Notes: generated by a model from the sequence alone, not told the origin. Shown: positions 33,161-43,183, numbered from the stretch's first letter. The stretch: DNA of 64,000 bases from Mycolicibacterium cosmeticum (GCF_000613185.1 NZ_CCBB010000002.1:682001-746000); one strand, 5' to 3'. Program-made: numbers and translations.

Positions 33161-34381
33161 CTAGGCGACCCGACTCACATGTTCGGCGGATTCGCCGATC
33201 GCCGCCTGCCCGTCGCCGATCATGGTGCGCAGCAGCGCGTGTTGTTCGGCTTGGCCGCGCCGCGCGGCGCGCTCCATGCCACCGGGCAGCGCGATGTCGA
33301 CGACGCTGCGCGCCACATTGACCGGAAGGCGCAGCAGCGGATACCACGGCGGCACATAGGCCGGCAGCCCGAGCATGCGCATGGTTCGGGGCCCCAGGAA
33401 TCCGCTGGTCACCGAGAGGTGCTGGGCACGAGCCAGCCTGCGGCGCAGGGTGGGCAGATGGTCGTAGTGCCAGCTCATCGGGTCCTCGACCATGGGGGCG
33501 GCCAGCTGACGGGTCGACTCGTCGGGCGCCGACAGCGCGGTCAGGGTGTGGAACAGGACGCGCACGGCGTCCCGGAAATCGCGTGGTAGCCACTCGTCCT
33601 CGACGCCGATGAGCCACCCGACGTACCGGGTCAGATGTGCGATGGCCTCGAAATCGGCAGGGGCGGTGAGGATTCCCATCCCGAGCCCGCCCACGGGTGG
33701 TGCGATCAGCGCGCCGACGAGGGTGGCGGCCATATCGGTCTGGTTGACCGGCAGGCCCCAGTCCTCGGCGCGCCAATCCGGCATGCCGGCCACGTGTCGG
33801 CGGACGAAGGCGTGGATGAGCCGCACCCGGATGGTGGAGCGATAGCCGATCCCGAGCGACTCCAGCCCGCCTTCGGCGATGACGTCCATGGCCCATTGCA
33901 TGGTCTCGGCGAAGCGCTTGTTGGAGCCCTTTTCCAGCGCGCCGGTACGCAGCAGCGTCTTGTTGAAGCCGGCGAACTGGTAGCCGCCCAGCAGTGAGAC
34001 GTCCCGGGCGACGTACATGCCGTCGGCACCGCCGCGGCGCAACGCCCGCTGGCCGCGCCGCACGAGCTGGAGGTCAACCCAGTCCGGCGCCGTCTCCACC
34101 CCGACGAAGAAGTCGCGCAGCGGTGCCGGGGCCTCGGGAACGCGGGTGATGCCTTCGGCCAGTGCTCGGTCGAACAACGGACGCGTCTGGGCCAGCCCGG
34201 TGTCGACCATCCAGTCCAGCAACCGGTCCATCGGTTCATCTCCCACGGTCAGCCGCTCCCCCAGCCGCTGCCATTGCGGCTCGGACGGAGTGCCGACGCC
34301 GAGCGCCCGGGCCAGCAGTTTGACCATGCCGGGCACCGGTCGGGGTGACTCGGGATGCCGAGTCGGGATTTGTGCGGTCAT
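33161..34381 (-). CDS. MpaB-family oxygenase-like protein (DUF2236)
   Basis: 406 residues from ATG 34381, with GAGGAG upstream. It matches the latex-clearing-protein/MpaB family, which contains heme-binding oxygenases for isoprenoid or terpenoid cleavage: DPMSWHYDHLPTLRRRL near residue 310, GMPDWRAEDWGLPVNQTDMAATLV with a histidine-rich stretch before it (RLIHAFVRRHVAG), and WLIGVEDEWLPRD. No signal peptide. Divergent TetR control suggests regulation by a lipid-like compound. Confidence 0.85.
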   Translation of the reverse strand: MTAQIPTRHPESPRPVPGMVKLLARALGVGTPSEPQWQRLGERLTVGDEPMDRLLDWMVDTGLAQTRPLFDRALAEGITRVPEAPAPLRDFFVGVETAPDWVDLQLVRRGQRALRRGGADGMYVARDVSLLGGYQFAGFNKTLLRTGALEKGSNKRFAETMQWAMDVIAEGGLESLGIGYRSTIRVRLIHAFVRRHVAGMPDWRAEDWGLPVNQTDMAATLVGALIAPPVGGLGMGILTAPADFEAIAHLTRYVGWLIGVEDEWLPRDFRDAVRVLFHTLTALSAPDESTRQLAAPMVEDPMSWHYDHLPTLRRRLARAQHLSVTSGFLGPRTMRMLGLPAYVPPWYPLLRLPVNVARSVVDIALPGGMERAARRGQAEQHALLRTMIGDGQAAIGESAEHVSRVA

Positions 34382-34408
34382 CGACGCTCCTCGCTGAGCA
34401 ACCATTTG

Positions 34409-34424
34409 GACTACAGGCGTAGTC
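34409..34424. promoter_or_regulatory. operator-like palindrome between mpaB-family and tetR genes
   Basis: GACTAC (34409-34414) and GTAGTC (34419-34424) pair around AGGC, midway in the 64-base divergent region. Likely the TetR binding site controlling both genes. Confidence 0.55.
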
Positions 34425-34445
34425 GAAAACTAGCGCGGGGGTAAA

Positions 34446-35087
34446 GTGCTGTCAATGAAACGCGCGGAGGTGGTGCGTGACTACGGCGGAATCTCGGCGG
34501 CCGATCGCCGCGCCGACCGTCGCCGCAAGCTGATCTCCGCAGGCCGGCGCATCTGGGGCGAGTCCGGCATCGCCGATGTCACGGTGCGCGGCGTCTGTTC
34601 CGCGGCCGGCCTGATCACCCGCTATTTCTACGAGCAGTTCGACTCCCGCGACGCACTGCTGTTCGCGGTGGTGGACGAGGTGCGCACGCAACTGCTGGAC
34701 GCCATGGTGGTCGCCGGTGTCGGGGAGAGCGGCGACCTGCGAGACAAGCTGCGGGCGGCGCTGACGGCGTTCCTGGACATCGTCGCCCAGGACCCGCATC
34801 TGCATCGCATCATCATCGGCGACGTCACCGGTGTACCCGGACTGCTCGAATACCGGATGCAGTTCCTGGACATGATCGTCGCCTCCATCATCGAACAGGC
34901 ACCGTCGGTGCTGGGCTCGGCACTGCCCGACGCCGCGGCGATGCGGCGCGGCGCCCTGTTCATGGTCGGCGGTGTCAACCAGATCATCGCCGAGTGGTTG
35001 CGCGAACCACGCGAGACCGTCGGCGAACTGGCCGCGCTGTGCGCCGACCTGTGCGTGGCCGTCGTCCGCGACACCGTCGAGCGGTAA
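34446..35087 (+). CDS. TetR-family transcriptional regulator
   Basis: 213 residues from GTG 34446 (ATG 34455 is an alternative). The helix-turn-helix is VTVRGVCSAAGLITRYFYEQFDSRDALL. Divergent from the MpaB-family gene with a shared palindrome. Its stop is about 45 bases before the start of a DUF303-type hydrolase gene on the same strand, but their functions are not obviously linked. Confidence 0.9.
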   Translation: MLSMKRAEVVRDYGGISAADRRADRRRKLISAGRRIWGESGIADVTVRGVCSAAGLITRYFYEQFDSRDALLFAVVDEVRTQLLDAMVVAGVGESGDLRDKLRAALTAFLDIVAQDPHLHRIIIGDVTGVPGLLEYRMQFLDMIVASIIEQAPSVLGSALPDAAAMRRGALFMVGGVNQIIAEWLREPRETVGELAALCADLCVAVVRDTVER

Positions 35088-35131
35088 CCGCCGCCGAATC
35101 TGGGGGCGGACCCGGTTGTACTGTGCTGGCC

Positions 35132-36013
35132 ATGCGCAAACGCCGCAATCCCGACGGTGACGCCCCGCTGTGGAAGCTGGCGGCGTTCGAACTGAAATGC
35201 TTCGTCAAACGTCGGCTGGCGCCCAAGGGCATCCCGGTGCCCGCCCCGGAGCGGCCGTACCTGGTGGTGCCCATCCTCGGTCAGTCGAATGCCTTCGGGA
35301 TGGGGCTGCCACTGGACCGAGACGGTGCCGACAAGGCGCATCCCCTGGTTCACCAGTGGGCCAACAGCGGACCGTCGAAGAACACCGTCGTGCTCGGAGT
35401 CGACCCCCTGTTGCACGAAACACCTTCGCGCCGTGTCGGTTTCGGTGTCACGTTCGGCAAAGAGCTTGCGACGGCGACCAACCGGGCGGTCCTGCTGGTG
35501 CCGTGCGCCCGCGGCGACACCTCGTTCCACCCGAAGAACGGCTACACCTGGGATATCGCGGACACCAAGACCCGCCGGAATCTGTACCGCGAGGCGGTGT
35601 CGGCCATCGATGCGGCGCTCGCCCGATATCCGGGCAGTTCGGTGGCCGCGGTGCTGTGGCACCAAGGCGAATCCGATGTGCCGCTGATGAGCGCCCCCGA
35701 ATACCAGACGAAGTTGGACGCGTTGTTCGGCGATCTGCGGAACCGGTACGGACCGCAGGTGCCGATCATCCTGGGCGGCATGGTTCCCGAGGAGATGGAG
35801 CGCAGCGGCAAGAACTACGCGCCGATCAACGCGGTGCACGCCGATACCCCGCACCGGATTCCCCGGACCGCCTTCGTCCCGGGCATCAGGGACGCGTTCA
35901 ACAGCGAAGTCGACCGGCACTACAACGCGGCGGGACTGCGCACCATGGGCAAGGCCATGTGGGAGGCCTACCGGACGATCGATGGCACAACCGATTTGCG
36001 CCCGCAGTCCTGA
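35132..36013 (+). CDS. SGNH/sialate O-acetylesterase-like hydrolase
   Basis: 293 residues from ATG 35132. The catalytic Ser is in LGQSNAFGMG (about 50-59), the block III region is VLWHQGESD, and HYNAAG supplies the histidine, all of the DUF303 (SASA) family of carbohydrate esterases. No signal peptide was found, and the N terminus is basic, so it may work in the cytosol or on the membrane surface. It would remove acetyl groups from sugars; the substrate is unknown. Confidence 0.82.
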   Translation: MRKRRNPDGDAPLWKLAAFELKCFVKRRLAPKGIPVPAPERPYLVVPILGQSNAFGMGLPLDRDGADKAHPLVHQWANSGPSKNTVVLGVDPLLHETPSRRVGFGVTFGKELATATNRAVLLVPCARGDTSFHPKNGYTWDIADTKTRRNLYREAVSAIDAALARYPGSSVAAVLWHQGESDVPLMSAPEYQTKLDALFGDLRNRYGPQVPIILGGMVPEEMERSGKNYAPINAVHADTPHRIPRTAFVPGIRDAFNSEVDRHYNAAGLRTMGKAMWEAYRTIDGTTDLRPQS

Positions 36014-36108
36014 GAAGACGGCCAATTCCTAATAAGACGGTGTGGCTTCGGTGAAAGGACTCTGGCGGCCAGGGGCAACGGCCACCGAGGTGTGTCAGCA
36101 TTCCCCTT

Positions 36109-36996
36109 GTGACCTCCTGGCGCAACGTTGCTGCGGTCGGTGTCGCGGCCGCAGGATCCGTGTTACTACAGAGCGCGACCGTGCTTCTCGGTGCCGCGAT
36201 GCCCACCGCGCAGGCGGCGGGTTGCCCCGACGCGGAGGTCATCTTCGCGCGCGGGACCACCGAGGACCCGGGGCCCGGCCCCACCGGTAGCGATTTCATC
36301 GACGCACTGCGCAACAAGCTGCCCGGCAAGTCCGTCGGGGTGTATGCGGTCGACTATCCGGCCACCCTCGACTTCGGCACCGCGGTCAGCGGGATCTCCG
36401 ATGCGCGGGCACACATCCTGGCCACCGCCGCGGCGTGCCCCGACACCAAGATGGTGCTCGGTGGGTTCTCCCAGGGCGCTGCGGTCATGGGTTTCGTGAC
36501 CGCCAGTACCGTCCCCGACGGCGTCGACCCGGCAACGGTACCGGCCCCCATGCCCCCCGAGATCGCCAATCACGTTGCCGCCGTGGCGTTGTTCGGTAAG
36601 CCGTCGGCCCGCTTCATGCGCGCCATCAACGACCCGACGGTGACGGTCGGCCCCCAGTACGCCGCCAAGACCGTCGACCTGTGCGTCGACAACGACTTGG
36701 TGTGCGACCCGACCGGTCGGAGTTTCTCCGCACACAACACGTATTTCGACGCCGGCATGGTCGATCAGGCTGCCGTCTACGCCGCCAACGCCCTGCAGGC
36801 GGGCTGGGCCGCCGCGGCGCCCGGCGCACCCACGACACCCGCCGCCCCGCTGATTCCGGTCACGGCGCATCTCGGTGGCCCGGCGCCGTCGGCCACCCCC
36901 GCTCCGGTGGCACCGCTGGGTCCGCCCCCGGGCCCGGTGCTCGCGGCACCCGCACCGGGCGGCGGCCCGCCGCCGGCCGCCGCCCCGGTCCTGTAG
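36109..36996 (+). CDS. secreted cutinase-family esterase with Pro-rich tail
   Basis: 295 residues from GTG 36109. A signal peptide ends near AQAAGC (about residue 36). The cutinase core follows: CPDAEVIFARGTTEDPG, GGFSQGAAV nucleophile elbow, DLCVDNDLVC Asp-bearing loop and AHNTYF histidine. Residues after about 235 are a Pro/Ala-rich tail that may reach through the cell wall. Similar to the protein at 25339 in its core but lacking the tail there. Confidence 0.93.
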   Translation: MTSWRNVAAVGVAAAGSVLLQSATVLLGAAMPTAQAAGCPDAEVIFARGTTEDPGPGPTGSDFIDALRNKLPGKSVGVYAVDYPATLDFGTAVSGISDARAHILATAAACPDTKMVLGGFSQGAAVMGFVTASTVPDGVDPATVPAPMPPEIANHVAAVALFGKPSARFMRAINDPTVTVGPQYAAKTVDLCVDNDLVCDPTGRSFSAHNTYFDAGMVDQAAVYAANALQAGWAAAAPGAPTTPAAPLIPVTAHLGGPAPSATPAPVAPLGPPPGPVLAAPAPGGGPPPAAAPVL

Positions 36997-37079
36997 CGAG
37001 TCGTCTCCGGCTGTCCTGACACCCGCGGTCGGGGCTGCTATCGTCGCCAACACATGCATTTCTTCGTGGGGGCGAACCG

Positions 37080-37748
37080 TTGATCAGTTCTGAACACCTG
37101 GTTTTCTTGGCGCACCGTCGATTGGGTCGCCTGGATATTCCCAGCAAACCTCGATTCGGTAGTAAGACCGCGACTGACTGGTTTGTCGGGGCCATCCGAG
37201 AATGCAGCCGTTATCTCGAATTCGGGGCCGGTGGTTCCACGTACACCGCCGCCCAGCACGGCGTCGAATTCGTCGCCGTCGATTCGGATCCGGTGATCCT
37301 GGGTGCGGTCCGACAGCGCATCGCCGCCGACGGGCTGCTCGACCCCGCCGCCCAGTCCTACCACCACGCCGACATCGGGCCGATCAGCAAGTGGGGCCGT
37401 CCCCGCCATGCTCGGTTCGCCGGGCCCGAACGGGTGGAGCAGTTCCGGCGCTACTCGGATCCGCCCATCGCCTGCCTGACCGGCGACAAAGCCCCCGACT
37501 TCGTGCTGATCGACGGCCGGTTCCGGACCGCATGTGCGCTCAAGGCGCTGTGCATCTTGCAGGACGCCCCGGACTGGACGCTCGCCATCAACAACTACCC
37601 GGGCCGGCACGCGCACCCGCCGATCACCGAATTCGCGAACATCGACGAGGTCGTCGGCGGTCGCATCGCCGTCATCCACTCGGTGAAAGACCACGATCCC
37701 GAAGAACTGGACGAGCGAATCCGGCATTACGAGACCGTCCTGGACTGA
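37080..37748 (+). CDS. class I SAM methyltransferase-like protein
   Basis: 222 residues from TTG 37080, a rare start, with GGGGGCG upstream. YLEFGAGGSTYTAAQHGVEF looks like motif I, with VAVDSDPVI as motif II and DFVLIDGRFRTACALKAL further on. The first 40 codons use A/T-rich codons (ATT, AAA, GTA) more than the neighbours. The substrate is unknown; some relatives sit in surface-glycan loci. Without other glycan genes here, that is only a possibility. Confidence 0.65.
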   Translation: MISSEHLVFLAHRRLGRLDIPSKPRFGSKTATDWFVGAIRECSRYLEFGAGGSTYTAAQHGVEFVAVDSDPVILGAVRQRIAADGLLDPAAQSYHHADIGPISKWGRPRHARFAGPERVEQFRRYSDPPIACLTGDKAPDFVLIDGRFRTACALKALCILQDAPDWTLAINNYPGRHAHPPITEFANIDEVVGGRIAVIHSVKDHDPEELDERIRHYETVLD

Positions 37749-37925
37749 TACTGGCCATCCGGCCGTTTTATTGTCCGGATACTCCATTTTCAGCAAACAT
37801 ATATCAGTTAGCTATCCGCGATATCGCCCAATCCTGTCGGCCATGGCCGGAAAAAGCCACGCCATTTCGGCCGAATCGCGCTGATCGTCGTCCTCACGGC
37901 ATCGGGGTCGCGGCGAAGGGCCATG

Positions 37926-38300
37926 ATGGAAGGCATGGAGTCGACGCGTGTGGACCGCTGGTTGTGGGCCGTCCGGCTGACCAAAACGCGGCCGGACGCG
38001 GCGGAAGCCTGCCGCGCCGGCCACGTGCGGATCAACGACCGCACCGCCAAGCCCGCGACGACCGTGGTTCCTGGCGACACCGTCCGGGCCCGGGTCGGCG
38101 ATACCACCCGCATCGTCGAAGTGGTACGGGTGATCCAGAAGCGGGTCGGTGCCGCCGATGCCGTGACCTGCTACCTCGATCGCACACCGCCACCACCACC
38201 GACCGTGGCCGCCCCGGTGGCCGTTCGGGATCGCGGCGCCGGCCGCCCCACCAAACGGGACCGGCGCGTGCTGGACAAGTGGCGCGCCGGCCACCTGTGA
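37926..38300 (+). CDS. S4-domain RNA-binding protein (Hsp15-like)
   Basis: About 124 residues. The S4 domain is RVDRWLWAVRLTKTRPDAAEACRAGHVRINDRTAKPATTVVPGD (near 8-50). Hsp15-like proteins bind stalled 50S subunits with attached peptidyl-tRNA. The C terminus is basic (GRPTKRDRRVLDKWRAG). Three clustered ATGs (37923, 37926, 37935) leave the start uncertain; 37926 has the best spacing to AAGGG. Convergent with the acyltransferase gene. Confidence 0.85.
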   Translation: MEGMESTRVDRWLWAVRLTKTRPDAAEACRAGHVRINDRTAKPATTVVPGDTVRARVGDTTRIVEVVRVIQKRVGAADAVTCYLDRTPPPPPTVAAPVAVRDRGAGRPTKRDRRVLDKWRAGHL

Positions 38301-38309
38301 CGGCCGGGC

Positions 38310-39494
38310 TCAGGCCGCGCGGCACCGGTCGGCAGCGGAGTCCCCGCTGGGGTCGGTGAGCGGCAACACCGCCGCATTGCGACGGGTCTCCCACCGCTGC
38401 AACGCGTTTCGGCAGGGCTCCTCGATGAGTGCATAGCTCACCGCGGCCATCGCGAGACCGAAGACCAAGGTCAGCACCAGCACGGCGATGAAACCGACCG
38501 CCGACTCCGGCCGGTCCAGCAGCGCGAACACCACACTCAATGCGGCCAGATGCCAGACGAACAGCCCGTAGGACCACTGCCCCAAGGTGACCATCACCGG
38601 GCTGCCCAGCACCGGGTGCCGCGCCGAGGGGCGGTCCAGCACCAGCGGGGCCAGCAGCGCCGCCGCGACGACCGCTCCCATCGCCGTGCGGACCACGAAC
38701 TGGCCGACACTCGCGTGCTCCGATCCCGTCGGGATCACCAGCGGCGAGGCGGACACCACAAAAGCCACCGACGCGATCCCCGCCATCACCACCGGCCGGC
38801 GCGCGATGCGGTGCATCCGGCTCTCGGGTCGGCAGGTGAACTCGGCGAGCAGCATGCCCACCGCGAACCAGGACGCGTAGGCGGGCGCCCAGTTCAGCGG
38901 ATTGGCACCATTGGGCGCCGGGATGGGCAGGTATGCCCACCCGAAACTGGCCACCGCGACCGCGGCGAGCACCGGCACCCGCGCCCGCACGGGCAGTCGG
39001 CGCGCCGCCAGCGCCAGCATCGGCAACGCCAGATAGAACGTCACCTCGACCGACAGACTCCACATCTGCGTCAGGCCGGTGACCAGCGCTTGCGGCACGT
39101 AGACCTGGGTGAGCGTCAGGTTGGCCAGCCACACGGTGCCGTGCGCGCCGTGCGCGTCGGGCAGCAGGGCCAGGATGACCGCCACGGCAAGCAGGTACGC
39201 GGGCAGGATGCGGACCAACCGCGACCGGAGATAACGGCCGCTATCCGGCGACTCGCGTAGCCCGTGCGCCGCCGCGGCGTGCCCGCGCCACAACAGGAAA
39301 CCCGACAGCGCGAAGAACACCGCGACCGCAAGGTCCAACCGGATCCACAGGGGGCCGAACAACCCGACGGATTGCCGGGTCTGCGTGGCCACATGGGTGA
39401 TCACCACCGCGACGGCGGCGGCCCCGCGCAAACCCTGCACGGCAGGCAGGAACGCACGCGTCCCGCCGACCGGCTCCGCTGGCGAATGGCCCAC
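38310..39494 (-). CDS. membrane acyltransferase (OafA/YrhL, Acyltransf_3)
   Basis: 394 residues from GTG 39494 with about ten membrane segments. The family's first segment (FLPAVQGLRGAAAVAVVITH) with the R-G-x-A-x-x-x-V motif and a catalytic histidine is clear, as is GLFVWHLAA near 300. Such enzymes O-acylate surface glycans or lipids. In mycobacteria related proteins acylate sugars of the envelope. The donor and acceptor are unknown. Downstream of the VOC and threonine aldolase genes on the same strand. Confidence 0.88.
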   Translation of the reverse strand: MGHSPAEPVGGTRAFLPAVQGLRGAAAVAVVITHVATQTRQSVGLFGPLWIRLDLAVAVFFALSGFLLWRGHAAAAHGLRESPDSGRYLRSRLVRILPAYLLAVAVILALLPDAHGAHGTVWLANLTLTQVYVPQALVTGLTQMWSLSVEVTFYLALPMLALAARRLPVRARVPVLAAVAVASFGWAYLPIPAPNGANPLNWAPAYASWFAVGMLLAEFTCRPESRMHRIARRPVVMAGIASVAFVVSASPLVIPTGSEHASVGQFVVRTAMGAVVAAALLAPLVLDRPSARHPVLGSPVMVTLGQWSYGLFVWHLAALSVVFALLDRPESAVGFIAVLVLTLVFGLAMAAVSYALIEEPCRNALQRWETRRNAAVLPLTDPSGDSAADRCRAA

Positions 39495-39519
39495 AAGTGA
39501 CCAGTGTGCCCGACCGGCC

Positions 39520-39905
<386 letters not shown>

Positions 39906-39909
<4 letters not shown>

Positions 39910-40976
39910 GCGAATTCCTCTCGGATGACGGCGACGAAGTCATCGACATCGGCTTCGGTGGTGTCCCATGCCGTCATCCATCGAACCTCACCGCGGGCGC
40001 GATCCCAGTCGTAGAACCGCACTCGCACGCGGATCCGGTCGGCCGTCGCGGTGGGCAGCGTCGCGAACACCGCATTGGCGCAGGTCTGCTGCGTGAACGC
40101 CAAACCCGGCAGGTCGCCGTCGGCGATACCGGCCTCCAGCGCCGCCCGCAACCGGGTCGCCATGGCGTTGGCGTGCCCGGCGTTGCGGATACCCAGTCCG
40201 CCGTCGAACAAGGCCAGCAGCTGTGCCGAGGCGAACCGCATCTTGCTGGCCAGCTGCATGGTGAACTTGCGCAGATAGGTCAATCCGGCGGCGCGCTCGG
40301 TGTCGAGCACCACGACGGCCTCCACCCCCAGCAGGCCGTTCTTGGTGCCACCGAGGCTGAGGATGTCCACGCCGGCCTCGGTGGTGAACGCGCGCAACGG
40401 CACTGCCAGGGCGGCCGCCGCGTTCCACAGCCGGGAGCCGTCCACGTGCACGGCCATCCCGTGCGAGTGCGCGAAATCGGCGATCGCCCGCACCTCGTCC
40501 GCGGTGTAGACGGTGCCCATCTCGGTGGCCTGGGTGATGCTCACCGCCAGCGGCTGGGCGCGATGCTCGTCCCCCCAACCCCACGCTTCGCGGGCGACCA
40601 GTTCGGGGGTGAGCTTGCCGTCGGGTGTCGGCACCGTCAGCAACTTGATGCCCGTCATGCGCTCCGGCGCACCCGCCTCGTCGGTGTTGATGTGGGCGGT
40701 GGACGCGGCGATGACCGCGCCCCAGCGGGGCAGCACGCTGGTCAGCGCGACCACGTTGGCGCCGGTGCCGTTGAAGACGGGGAACACTTCGGCCCCGCCA
40801 CCGAACTGTTCGCGAATGACGTCCTGCAGGCGGGTGGTGTAGACGTCTCCCCCGTATGCGACCTGGTGACCGCCGTTGGCGGCGTCGATGGCGGCCAGCG
40901 CTTCGGGGTGTACTCCGGCGTAGTTGTCGCTGGCGAAACCCCGCCAGGACGGGTCGTGCAGTCGGTCGACCGGCAC
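39906..40976 (-). CDS. low-specificity L-threonine aldolase
   Basis: 356 residues from GTG 40976. PLP fold-type I enzyme of the beta-eliminating lyase family, splitting threonine to glycine and acetaldehyde. DNYAGVHPEALAAI near the N terminus, VHVDGSRLWNAAAAL with cofactor-binding Asp, and LSLGGTKNG with the PLP lysine are seen. It starts 5 bases after the stop of the Pro-rich secreted protein gene and ends inside the VOC gene's start, so the three are likely cotranscribed. Confidence 0.9.
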
Positions 40977-40981
40977 TCTCG

Positions 40982-41614
40982 TTACGGAGTCGGGGCGCCG
41001 GGCGCGACGATCGGCGGGGCGGCCGGATCGGCGGGCGCTGCGGGCGCTCCCGGCGCCGGCTCGTTCACCCATGCCGGCGGGTTCGGGTCACTGAGCGCGA
41101 CGTACCCGGGCGGCAACGCCGGCCCGCCACCGGGGGTGCCCGGCGGCGCCGCGACGGTGACCGGCAAGGCAGGCGTCGAGGAACTCGGGTCGGTCAGCGA
41201 GGTGTAACCCGGCGGCAGCTTGGGGGCCGGTCCCGCCCCGGGCGGGGCACCGAGCCCGACACCGGCGTCCTCGGGGGACATCGTCAGCTCGCCGATCGGG
41301 TCGGCGCTGTGGAACGTGTGCCAAACGTCGCGGAGATAACCCAGTTGCCCTGGCGTCTGCCCCTGCCCGTACTGCTGGTTGCTGACTTCGGGCACCGGCG
41401 GTGCCCCGGCCGGCGGGGGCGGCTGCGCACCGACGGGCTCGTTGGCCACCAGCACGGGCTGGCCCGGGGCCGGCTCGGCGGGCGCGCCCGGCGCCGGGGT
41501 GGGGATCAGCGGGTCGGGCTCGGCGGCTGCCTGACCCGCGCCGGCCAGCGCACCGCCGACGATGACGCCGCCGGCGGCGGCGGCGATGGCCGCCGCAGAG
41601 ATCCGGTCAAACAT
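40982..41614 (-). CDS. secreted Pro/Ala-rich protein, unknown function
   Basis: 210 residues. Signal peptide (about 1-31, cleavage near AAAEPDP), then a Pro/Ala-rich mature protein with two similar blocks (LPPGYTSLTDPSSS and LPPGYVALSDPNPP) and a more structured middle (YLRDVWHTFHSADPIGELTMSP). No cysteines. It may be a wall-spanning adaptor. It precedes threonine aldolase by 5 bases. Confidence 0.75.
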   Translation of the reverse strand: MFDRISAAAIAAAAGGVIVGGALAGAGQAAAEPDPLIPTPAPGAPAEPAPGQPVLVANEPVGAQPPPPAGAPPVPEVSNQQYGQGQTPGQLGYLRDVWHTFHSADPIGELTMSPEDAGVGLGAPPGAGPAPKLPPGYTSLTDPSSSTPALPVTVAAPPGTPGGGPALPPGYVALSDPNPPAWVNEPAPGAPAAPADPAAPPIVAPGAPTP

Positions 41615-41704
41615 GCTTGAGGTTGTCCTCTCCTCGACACTGGCTGCAATCCTCCATGCCCGGCCACCGTCGCGTCAACGCGGACTCACAGACTCGGGTC
41701 CGGG

Positions 41705-42601
41705 TCAGTTCTGCCTGGGCAACAACTCCCGGGCGAATCGGTCCACGAAGTCGGCCGCATCCGGGCCGGCGCCGAGCGGGCGGATCACGAACTTGGTTAG
41801 GCCGGCATCGATGTACGCGTCGAGTTGCCGGTGCAGCGCCGGCCAATCGGCTGCGACCAGCGTCGCGGGGTCGAGGTCGGGACGCCGGGCGCGCACCGCC
41901 GCGGCGACCGTGTCCGGCAGCTCACCCGTCCCGACCGCGAGATTGATCCCGTAGTGGTCGGGCTCAATCGCCCGGCCCGCCCGCTCGGCGGCTTCGATGA
42001 TGGCCCTGCGCGCCTGGCCCGCTTCCTGCGGTGTCAGGAAGCTGCCCAGCCAGCCGTCGCCCAGCGCACCGATCCGGCGATAAGCCGCCGGTGACGACCC
42101 GCCGATCCAGATATCCAGCGGCGCAGCGGGTTTGGGAGCGATGACCGCATCTCGGACACGGTGATGGTCCCCGGTGAAGTTCACCGGCTCGGCGCTGCCC
42201 AGCACGGTTCGCAGCAACACCAGCGCCTCGTCGAACACCGCCGCGCGGCGACCGTCGGGTACCGGGAACAGGTCCCGCTCGGCGGGCAGTGCCGAGCGCA
42301 GCCCGAAAACCGGCAGGACCCGTTTGGGCGCCAAGGCGGCCAGCGACGCCAATTCCTTGGCCACCAGCACGGGGTGCCGGCCCGGCAACACCGCAACCGA
42401 CGTGCCGACCTTGAGCCGGTTCGTCCGCGCCAGCGCGAACGTCATCCCCACGACCGGGTCGACGGCAGGCGAGTACACCAACTCCGAAAACCACAGCGAG
42501 TCGATGCCGGCCTCTTCGAGCCGGTCGACCAGCGCGGGCAGCGCGGCGGGGCCGACCTCTGCTCCGAGTCCCACTCCGAAGCGGATCTTCATGGTGCGCA
42601 T
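41705..42601 (-). CDS. F420-dependent LLM-class oxidoreductase
   Basis: 298 residues (ATG 42601; ATG 42592 is an alternative). TIM-barrel luciferase-like monooxygenase fold: FGVGLGAEVGPAALPALVDRLEEAGIDSLWFSE, TFALARTNRLKVGTSVAVLPGRHP, and IWIGGSSPAAYRRIGALGDGWLG, all typical of mycobacterial F420 enzymes. Substrate unknown. Divergent from furA. Confidence 0.88.
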   Translation of the reverse strand: MRTMKIRFGVGLGAEVGPAALPALVDRLEEAGIDSLWFSELVYSPAVDPVVGMTFALARTNRLKVGTSVAVLPGRHPVLVAKELASLAALAPKRVLPVFGLRSALPAERDLFPVPDGRRAAVFDEALVLLRTVLGSAEPVNFTGDHHRVRDAVIAPKPAAPLDIWIGGSSPAAYRRIGALGDGWLGSFLTPQEAGQARRAIIEAAERAGRAIEPDHYGINLAVGTGELPDTVAAAVRARRPDLDPATLVAADWPALHRQLDAYIDAGLTKFVIRPLGAGPDAADFVDRFARELLPRQN

Positions 42602-42661
42602 AACACGGCATGACGGGGATTTGTGCCGGCTCGGCAGTTATACGCAGACCTGAAAGAAAAT

Positions 42662-42681
42662 GTTTAACGAGTCCAGTTAAC
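42662..42681 (+). promoter_or_regulatory. FurA box upstream of furA
   Basis: TTTAACGAGTCCAGTTAA (42663-42680), an AT-rich near-palindrome (TTAAC...GTTAA), resembles the operator described for mycobacterial furA (TTGACTnATTCnAGTnAA type). It ends 17 bases before the furA start, consistent with autorepression of furA-katG. Confidence 0.6.
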
Positions 42682-42697
42682 GGGCAATAGTGATGCC

Positions 42698-43150
42698 GTG
42701 GCCTCAGATGCGGAGTACGCGGACTTGCTCCGCGCTTCCGCGTTGCGGGTGACCCGGCCGCGGATCGCGGTGCTGGAGGAGGTGCGGGCCCATCCGCATG
42801 CCGACACCGAAACCATCTTCCTCGCCGTACGCAACGTCCTGCCCGACGTCTCGCGCCAAACCGTCTACGACGTGCTCAATGCCCTGACCTCGGTCGGGCT
42901 GCTGCGCCGTATCCAGCCGCTGGGGTCGGTGGCCCGCTACGAGACCCGGGTGGGCGACAACCATCACCATGTGGTGTGCCGGAACTGCGGCACCATCGCC
43001 GACATCGACTGCGCCATCGGCGCGGCACCGTGCCTCACGCCGGCCGACCTGGACGGCGCCATCGACGGTTTCGTCCTGGACGAGGCCGAAGTCATCTACT
43101 GGGGTCTGTGCCCCGACTGCTCCGCCTCGGTTTCCCGATCGCATCCGTGA
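42698..43150 (+). CDS. furA: FurA, ferric/peroxide-responsive regulator
   Basis: 150 residues from GTG 42698. A Fur-family winged helix (VTRPRIAVLEEVRAHPHADTETIFLAVRN, SRQTVYDVLNALTSVGLLRRI), the HHHVVCRNCGT metal region and a CPDCS pair are present. In mycobacteria FurA represses itself and katG; oxidative stress relieves it. The gene is directly upstream of katG (33-base gap) and carries a FurA box in its promoter. Confidence 0.95.
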   Translation: MASDAEYADLLRASALRVTRPRIAVLEEVRAHPHADTETIFLAVRNVLPDVSRQTVYDVLNALTSVGLLRRIQPLGSVARYETRVGDNHHHVVCRNCGTIADIDCAIGAAPCLTPADLDGAIDGFVLDEAEVIYWGLCPDCSASVSRSHP

Positions 43151-43183
43151 TCACAGCCCGTCACCAACCCGGAAGGAAATGTT

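Noticed and set aside
42602..42697. Possible small gene between the F420 oxidoreductase and furA
   Set aside because: Only 96 bases, AT-rich and occupied by the FurA box and furA promoter.
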